Shown piece by piece: positions 13,177-18,181 of a stretch of DNA of 18,181 bases. Source of the stretch: Thiopontia sp964416755 (GTDB taxonomy: Bacteria > Pseudomonadota > Gammaproteobacteria > GCF-002020875); assembly GCA_964416755.1 (NCBI GenBank), contig CAYQFH010000050.1:1-18181 (forward strand). The letters run 5' to 3'. The translations under genes were made by a program, and so were the position numbers. Position 1 is the first letter of the stretch; the number at the start of each line of letters is the position of its first letter. A model generated the notes under the pieces. That model had not been told where the DNA came from, made no database searches, and saw only the letters and a program-made list of their open reading frames with translations.

Positions 13177-15934
13177 GTTTGGATAGTAGTGTCTCGACGG
13201 TTGCAACAGGCTGCTCACCTCGATCGATAGCAGTACAGATGGTGGCTCCCAGTTCACTCAACTCCGGGAAGCCAAAGGTACTGCCGACACCCTTGATGGA
13301 GTGGGATATGCTATCGACCTGTCTCCAATCCTGCTGCTGAAGCGCGCTAGATAAATTTTGGTGATTTTCAGTGGAAAATTCGTTGAACATCTCCAGAAAA
13401 CTGTCATCGACAGCAAGCTCGGAGAGCGCTTTGCTCAATGCAGCTTTTGATGCTGATGGTTCGTTTGAGATAGTCTCTTCAGTTGTGCGACGTTCATCTC
13501 CCTGCCTGCGATCTATTCCGCTGCGCTTCTGAAGTTGTACGATCGGCAGATACTGTTTGAGAATCTGGTTGAGTTCGGGGCGCTCCAGTGGTTTGCTGAG
13601 AAAACCACTGCATCCAGCTTCATGAAATGCATTCCGATGTTTCTGCATCACATTTGCTGTGAGTGCAACAATGGGAGTGGTGGTGCCCTGCTTTTTCAGT
13701 ATACGGGTGGCCTCGATTCCATCCATCAGAGGCATCTGCATGTCCATCAAAATCAGATCAAATGGCTGTTGAGAGGCGATGTTGACAGCCTCGATGCCGT
13801 TATTTGCCAGCGTGACAGTGATCCCCATGGACTCCAGCATGCGTTGCTCCATCTTCTGCAGAACAGGAGTATCTTCTGCAATCAGTACGTCGCCTTTGTA
13901 GAATACCTTGCGTTCGGCCTTTGAGTCGCTGTTCAGGTTGGAGAAGATAGGCAGTTCACTCTCTCTGTAGGGGAGAATAACGTGAAATTCCGAACCTTTA
14001 CCCACCTCACTCTCCACCTGAATATCTCCCCCCATCAGGGAAACCAGATTCTGAGAGATGTAGAGTCCAAGGCCACTGCCCCCAAAACGACTGGAGATAG
14101 AGTTGTCGGCCTGCTCAAAGCGCTGGAACAATCGTGAGAGTACCTCGGTGGACATGCCAATGCCGCTGTCTTCGACCACAAAGTGGAGCCGCTCGCTGGC
14201 CCTGAATACGTTTAGGGTAACGCTGCCATGCTCAGTGAATTTGACTGCATTGCCCAATAGATTGATCAGTATCTGTCCAATACGCTGTCGGTCACCAATG
14301 AGCTGATGTTCCGTGGTGATTGAGGAGTGAATCTCGAAAGCAAGACCGGCATCCTGGGCACGGGTAGAAAAAATCTGTCGCATCTCATGGAGAAACAGGT
14401 CGAGATCATAAGGAGACTGATTGACCGAAAACTTTCCTGATTCGATCTTTGACATATCCAGAATGTCGTTGACCAGCGCCAACTGGCTCCGTCCGGCAAC
14501 CTCAATGGTCTCAATCAGCTCATGATGTTCCGGAGCATCTTCCAGCTCCATGAGTAGCTCGCAGTTGCCGATGATCGCGGCGAGTGGTGTACGCAGTTCG
14601 TGACTCATGCTGGCGAGGAAATCACTCTTTGCCTCAGTCGCTTGCTCGGCAGACTCCTTGGCACTGAGTAGTGCTTCCGAGGACTGTTTAATTGCTGTCA
14701 GATCAGTCTGAATGGAGATATATTTGATCGGTTTACCCTGTTCGTCCAGGAAGGGAACAACGGTTTCACGAACCCAGTAGAATGACTTGCCATCTTTTTT
14801 CAGATTGCGGATTTCACCCTCCCAGACGTTGCCCTGAGTAATGGTGGCAAAGAACTCTTCATAGAATTCGGGTGGGTGTAGTCCGGACTTGAGGATACGG
14901 TAGTTTTTTCCCAGCAACTCTTCGCGGCTATATCCACTGAGTTCGCAAAACTGATCATTGACATAGGTGATATTGCCGGCAGTATCCGCAATGCTGATGA
15001 TGGCGTGTAGATCTACCGCGAGGTGCATACGCTCCAGCTCTACCTGTTGCTGTCGCAGTGCCTTGGTACGTTCCGTAACTTTCTGCTCCAGCTGTTGATT
15101 GAAGGAGATGATGGTGTCACTGACGCTGTCCAGTCGATTGGCCAACATCCCCAGTTCGCTCTCTTCTCCTTGTAAATGGTTACGGGCAGTGAGGTCTCCA
15201 GCCATCTGTTTGCGGATGGTCTCCTCAATAGTCTGGATAGGTTGGGAAATTCCTTTTCTGATTCTCCGGTAGGTGAGGTTCATCAGGGCCAATGAGAGCA
15301 ACAGAACCAGTGCTGCTGAAATTGTGAAATTGAGACTCAAGGTGTGGCCTTGTTGAACAGCAGAGTTGAGTTGATGCTCTTCACTCCTGATCAGTTGATT
15401 GATCCTGGTTGTGATCTCAATCGCCAAAACATCGGCTTCGGTAAACAGCTGTCGCTGGTTGATCCCGGACCAGCTACCAATGATCACTTTAACAAACAGT
15501 TTGTCCAACTGCTCAATCAATGTCTCGATCTCGTTAATGATGATCAGGTGTGCTGCTTCGATTTTGCTCTCTTCGGCTTGTGTTTTAACGGCCCTGTAAT
15601 CACGGATGGAGTTCAGTAGTGCAGTATGGGCTACAGTATATTCAGAACTCTCGGAGAGCTTCTCTTCGGTGTTCAGAGCCAGAATGTAGTTGAGTGAAGC
15701 GCTTCTCATCTGAAAGATGCCGGATTTGACTCCTTGCAGATGCTGCACTGCGGGTATAGCCTGATCGGCAACTTTTGCGAGAGTCAGCTCTTGATAGTGT
15801 GAGACCAGAACCGCAGTAGTGCCCCCGGCGATAAAAATCAGCATGAATGCCAGATAGGCGTATCTGATTTTCTTGATGATGGAGTGTTTGAAACTGCTGT
15901 CGTCCTTAATGGACATCGTTTGTTCTTTCTCCAT
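13154..15934 (-). CDS. Hybrid histidine kinase (sensor-HAMP-PAS-HisKA-HATPase-REC-HPt)
   Basis: A 926-residue membrane kinase. TM1 is about 26-45, a helical periplasmic sensor about 46-200, TM2 about 205-221, then HAMP and a coiled coil to about 300. A PAS domain with PAC (about 305-415; YVNDQFCELSGYSREELLGK, IQTDLTAIKQ) comes next. HisKA has His445 (SHELRTP). The ATPase domain has Asn558/Asn562 (LINLLGNAVKF), DSGIGM (589-594) and FGGSGLGL. A receiver domain has Asp731 (LILMDMQMP) and Lys781. The HPt domain has His878 (HSIKGVG). All phosphorelay residues are present, so it can pass phosphate to an external receiver. The adjacent single-domain regulator is the likely target. The ligand cannot be read from the sensor. 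Met7 (15916) is an alternative start, with GGAG 12 bases upstream; neither start is decisive. Confidence 0.93.
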   Translation of the reverse strand: MEKEQTMSIKDDSSFKHSIIKKIRYAYLAFMLIFIAGGTTAVLVSHYQELTLAKVADQAIPAVQHLQGVKSGIFQMRSASLNYILALNTEEKLSESSEYTVAHTALLNSIRDYRAVKTQAEESKIEAAHLIIINEIETLIEQLDKLFVKVIIGSWSGINQRQLFTEADVLAIEITTRINQLIRSEEHQLNSAVQQGHTLSLNFTISAALVLLLSLALMNLTYRRIRKGISQPIQTIEETIRKQMAGDLTARNHLQGEESELGMLANRLDSVSDTIISFNQQLEQKVTERTKALRQQQVELERMHLAVDLHAIISIADTAGNITYVNDQFCELSGYSREELLGKNYRILKSGLHPPEFYEEFFATITQGNVWEGEIRNLKKDGKSFYWVRETVVPFLDEQGKPIKYISIQTDLTAIKQSSEALLSAKESAEQATEAKSDFLASMSHELRTPLAAIIGNCELLMELEDAPEHHELIETIEVAGRSQLALVNDILDMSKIESGKFSVNQSPYDLDLFLHEMRQIFSTRAQDAGLAFEIHSSITTEHQLIGDRQRIGQILINLLGNAVKFTEHGSVTLNVFRASERLHFVVEDSGIGMSTEVLSRLFQRFEQADNSISSRFGGSGLGLYISQNLVSLMGGDIQVESEVGKGSEFHVILPYRESELPIFSNLNSDSKAERKVFYKGDVLIAEDTPVLQKMEQRMLESMGITVTLANNGIEAVNIASQQPFDLILMDMQMPLMDGIEATRILKKQGTTTPIVALTANVMQKHRNAFHEAGCSGFLSKPLERPELNQILKQYLPIVQLQKRSGIDRRQGDERRTTEETISNEPSASKAALSKALSELAVDDSFLEMFNEFSTENHQNLSSALQQQDWRQVDSISHSIKGVGSTFGFPELSELGATICTAIDRGEQPVATVETLLSKLKQASTV

Positions 15935-15953
15935 ATCTAACTGAATGTAATAG

Positions 15954-15962
15954 ACTATAACA
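15954..15962 (-). promoter_or_regulatory. Extended -10 promoter for the kinase operon
   Basis: On the minus strand TGTTATAGT is an extended -10 element (TGn plus TATAGT), 19 bases before the kinase ATG at 15934. No good -35 is seen, as is usual for this promoter type. If Met7 is the true start the leader is longer. Confidence 0.45.
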
Positions 15963-15988
15963 CAGATGGTTACGGCAGCTTGTCATTA

Positions 15989-16039
15989 ATCAGAAGAGAG
16001 TTCACTTCTAAGCTGTGACTGATTGATTCGTCTTCTGAT
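15989..16039. repeat. Inverted repeat upstream of the kinase operon
   Basis: ATCAGAAGA (15989-15997) and TCTTCTGAT (16031-16039) are perfect inverted copies 33 bases apart, between the hdrB terminator and the kinase promoter. It could be a pair of operator half-sites or a hairpin. Confidence 0.35.
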
Positions 16040-16075
16040 AAAAAAAAGCCCGACTCACTGCTGAATCGGGCTTTT
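16040..16075 (-). terminator. Terminator of the qmo-hdr operon
   Basis: AAAAGCCCGA (16044-16053) pairs with TCGGGCTTTT (16066-16075), with three more inner pairs, and on the minus strand ends in TTTTTTTT (16040-16047). It lies 24 bases after the hdrB stop and separates this operon from the kinase operon in the same direction. Confidence 0.9.
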
Positions 16076-16098
16076 AATGGTTATATTGTTGAACAGGT

Positions 16099-16995
16099 TT
16101 ACTTGTTCGCAATCTCCTCCAGCTTGGTCGCACGGATGATCTGCTGATCCAGACCAGCCTCCTTGGCAGACTTGCCGTAGGCCACTGCCATCATCTGACT
16201 GTAGTAGACCACAGGGATGTTGAAGTTGGTGCCGTAGGTCTTGTTGATGTCCTCCTGGAATGCCTCGGTGTTCATCTGACACATGGCACAGGGGGTGACG
16301 ATCATCTCTGCACCACAGTCGTAGGCCGCTTCCAGAATGTCACGCACCAGCGCCTGTGACTTCTCCGGCTCGGAGAAGTTCAACGCACCGCCACAGCACT
16401 GAGACTTCTTCTGGTAGTCGCCCATCGCCTCTGCGCCGACCGCCTCGGACATCTTGTCGAGGTAGAGTGGGTTCTCGTAGGACTCACCATCAATCCCGTA
16501 GGGGCGATTGGCCTGACAGCCGACATAGCTGGCAACCTTGATCCCTTCCAGTGGCTTGACCACCTTCTGAGCCATCCCCTCGTAACCGATATCCTCGATC
16601 AGCACCTCGGTGAGGTGACGTACATTGGCTTCACCCTTGTACTCCAGCCCACCTTCTGCCAGTGCCAATTCTGCTTCACTGCGCAGCGTATCGCTGTGTT
16701 CCAGACGCTCCTTGGCCTCACGGGTTGCGAGCCAGCAAGCGGGGCAGGAGGCGACGATGTCCTGACCAGGGTTGGCCTGCTCTGCCAGTGCGATGTTACG
16801 CGCTGATAGGGCGATACGGGGCAGCTCACCGCCACCTGCGTAACCGATGGAGGCACCGCAGCAGTTCCAGTCCGGAATATCGTTCAGGGTGATATCCAGT
16901 GCATCACAAGTGGCTGCTACAGAGACCTGCTGGTTGGAGCCGGAGGCCTTGGGCTGTGAAGAGCAACCGGGGTAGAAAGTATAACTTTTAGACAT
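16099..16995 (-). CDS. hdrB: Heterodisulfide reductase-like subunit B (two CCG domains)
   Basis: A 298-residue protein of the HdrB family. Two CCG domains carry the cysteines that bind non-cubane [4Fe-4S] clusters in HdrB: Cys11, Cys45-Cys46, Cys84 and Cys87 (YPGCSS, NCCGAS, SCPACW), then Cys160, Cys200-Cys201, Cys236 and Cys239 (YVGCQANRP, QCCGGALN, PCAMCQMN). Here the partner is the Qmo complex, not methanogen heterodisulfide. The family converts disulfide-type substrates or passes electrons; its exact reaction beside QmoAB is not established. GGAGA about eight bases before the ATG supports the start. It is last in qmoB-hdrC-hdrB, 22 bases after hdrC, and is followed by a strong terminator. 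Confidence 0.93.
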   Translation of the reverse strand: MSKSYTFYPGCSSQPKASGSNQQVSVAATCDALDITLNDIPDWNCCGASIGYAGGGELPRIALSARNIALAEQANPGQDIVASCPACWLATREAKERLEHSDTLRSEAELALAEGGLEYKGEANVRHLTEVLIEDIGYEGMAQKVVKPLEGIKVASYVGCQANRPYGIDGESYENPLYLDKMSEAVGAEAMGDYQKKSQCCGGALNFSEPEKSQALVRDILEAAYDCGAEMIVTPCAMCQMNTEAFQEDINKTYGTNFNIPVVYYSQMMAVAYGKSAKEAGLDQQIIRATKLEEIANK

Positions 16996-17017
16996 GATAT
17001 TTCTCCAGATTCCTCAG

Positions 17018-17614
17018 TTAAGGCTGCGTGCGCGCAGCTTCCAGCTCTTGCGCCTTCTTGATGATCTTCTGCAGGCCGCCAGTATCCTTGATGCTGTGGC
17101 CGCCGAGGATCTCCATCGGGTCCATACGCTTGGTCTTGATCATCGCCATGCCGAGGCCGGACTTGGCCAGCGCAGTCTTGATCCCTTCGACAAAGCCATT
17201 CATGAAGTAGAGGGCAACACCGAGCTTGAGCTCGTTGACACGACCCTTCTTCATCAGATTGTCCCAGAACATCTGACCGAACTTGGCGGTTGGCTGCTCC
17301 TTGGGAGCCAGACCCTGTACCTTGGCGTAGCGTGCCAGACCGTGCATGATGTGCGTGATCGGCAGTTCACGTGGACAGCGAGCGATACAGTTGTAGCAGG
17401 AGGTACACATCCACATGGAGTCGGAGGTCAACACCTCTTCACGCTTGTTGGCGCGAATCATCATGAAGATCTCCTGGGGTGGGTGTGCCCAGTGTGGACC
17501 GAGAGGGCAGGAGCCCGCACAGACGCCACACTGCATACACATCTTGACCCAGTCGCCTTCCTCTACGTTCTTCTCAACTTCTTTGAGGAAGTTATTGGTA
17601 TAGTTTTCTGACAT
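17018..17614 (-). CDS. hdrC: Heterodisulfide reductase-like subunit C (2x[4Fe-4S])
   Basis: A 198-residue soluble ferredoxin-like subunit. Two classical [4Fe-4S] motifs are present: Cys26, Cys29, Cys32, Cys36 (CMQCGVCAGSCP) and Cys70, Cys73, Cys76, Cys80 (CTSCYNCIARCP). The remainder (about 90-198) is helical and shows no transmembrane helix. This contrasts with QmoC, where an HdrC domain is fused to a haem-binding membrane domain. HdrC should link the flavin-bearing QmoAB to HdrB. A perfect AAGGAGG eight bases before the ATG at 17614 supports the start. It begins 13 bases after the qmoB stop, so the three genes are one transcript. Confidence 0.94.
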   Translation of the reverse strand: MSENYTNNFLKEVEKNVEEGDWVKMCMQCGVCAGSCPLGPHWAHPPQEIFMMIRANKREEVLTSDSMWMCTSCYNCIARCPRELPITHIMHGLARYAKVQGLAPKEQPTAKFGQMFWDNLMKKGRVNELKLGVALYFMNGFVEGIKTALAKSGLGMAMIKTKRMDPMEILGGHSIKDTGGLQKIIKKAQELEAARTQP

Positions 17615-17627
17615 CGTAATAGCCTCC

Positions 17628-18181
17628 TTAGAACTTGAATGGGCTCATGCCGATCTCGTCGATCAGCTCACCCATCTCGTTGAAGAGATCTGGAATACGC
17701 TGGATATCCGCGATAGAGACCTCATGTGGCTGTACACGCTCTGGTTCCAGACCCTGACCCTTCAAGGTGTCCTCGATCTTGGTCATGCGCTCATGCGCCA
17801 TCTCGGAACCGCGTACGAAGTGACACTGGTAGTTCTCGCCCTTTGGACAGCCCATCAGCATGACACCATCATATCCACTGGTCACCGCATCGATCACCAG
17901 AGAGGAGTTGATGGAGCCGAGGCAGCGCACAGGGATCACACGTACATACGGGTTGTAGGTGACCTTGTTCATGCCAGCCTGATCCAGTGCAGGGTAGGCG
18001 TCGTTCTCACACGCCAGTACCAGTACACGGGGCTTCTCTTCGAACTCATCAGGGATGTCGACTGCCTTGATCTGCTCGGCCAGTGTATTCAATGAGTAGT
18101 TCTCGAAGGAGATCACACGTACCGGACAGGCACCCATACAGGTACCGCAACGGCGGCAGCGAGACTCGTTGAACTCTGGAT
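17628..18181 (-). CDS. qmoB: QmoB/HdrA-like protein, C-terminal part (cut by window edge)
   Basis: About 184 C-terminal residues are visible; the frame runs open through 18179 with no start, so the N-terminal HdrA-like flavin part lies beyond the window. The fragment starts with a ferredoxin motif CRRCGTCMGACP and is followed by a MvhD-type domain (VLVLACENDAYPALD, VIPVRCLGSI, LMGCPKGENYQCHF). This order, ferredoxin then MvhD at the C-terminus of an HdrA-like flavoprotein, is that of QmoB, which with QmoA exchanges electrons with APS reductase. Some cysteines of canonical MvhD are absent (ACENDAYP where MvhD has a multi-Cys motif). A HdrA paralogue not tied to APS reductase cannot be excluded from this fragment, but sat-aprBA nearby argues for Qmo. 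Confidence 0.85.
   Translation of the reverse strand, partial: PEFNESRCRRCGTCMGACPVRVISFENYSLNTLAEQIKAVDIPDEFEEKPRVLVLACENDAYPALDQAGMNKVTYNPYVRVIPVRCLGSINSSLVIDAVTSGYDGVMLMGCPKGENYQCHFVRGSEMAHERMTKIEDTLKGQGLEPERVQPHEVSIADIQRIPDLFNEMGELIDEIGMSPFKF

Noticed and set aside
1..18181. CRISPR arrays, insertion sequences or phage genes
   Set aside because: No spaced short repeats, transposase, integrase or phage-like proteins were seen.

Overview
This window reads as a chromosomal segment of a sulfur-oxidising gammaproteobacterium. The grounds are a dissimilatory sat-aprBA operon, the end of a qmo/hdr operon that normally serves APS reductase, a NarX/NarL pair and an IscU very close to the enterobacterial protein. 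A free-living or symbiotic thiotroph (Chromatiales/Sedimenticola-like) is the likeliest host, but genus cannot be fixed from the sequence. One 100-N run at 11723-11822 looks like a scaffolding artefact, because the same 55 bases flank it on both sides.

Layout. 1-300: the 3' part of tRNA-Gln(CUG), then two further copies (one exact, one decayed) of the tRNA 3' tail, each followed by a terminator-like hairpin. 320-2517 (minus): narX-narL two-component operon. 2518-2812: intergenic, with an orphan plus-strand terminator and a possible small RNA. 2816-3440 (plus): iscU and a MoaD-like gene that lacks the usual Gly-Gly tail. 3456-3875 (minus): a small Cys-rich protein of unknown role. 4254-8161 (plus): sat, aprB, aprA, closed by a strong terminator. 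8339-9292 (plus): a YkgJ-type cysteine-cluster protein. 9367-11058 (plus): a REC-GGDEF-EAL protein. 11107-15934 (minus): an operon of hybrid histidine kinase, single-domain receiver and two small helical proteins with a CheZ-like DxxxQ motif. 16099-18181 (minus): hdrB, hdrC and the C-terminal part of qmoB.

How the genes work together. AprBA oxidises sulfite plus AMP to APS, and Sat turns APS plus pyrophosphate into ATP and sulfate. Qmo with HdrCB is expected to carry the electrons between AprBA and the quinone pool. About 8 kb separate the apr and qmo blocks; they hold the cysteine-cluster protein and a signalling module. That module reads as a phosphorelay (kinase to own receiver to HPt to stand-alone receiver) with two candidate phosphatases, converging on a c-di-GMP protein.

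Most worth a second look: the paired CheZ-like proteins, the repeated tRNA-Gln tails, the possible small RNA with two anti-Shine-Dalgarno motifs, the tail-less MoaD-like protein, and the cysteine-rich proteins near the sulfur genes.
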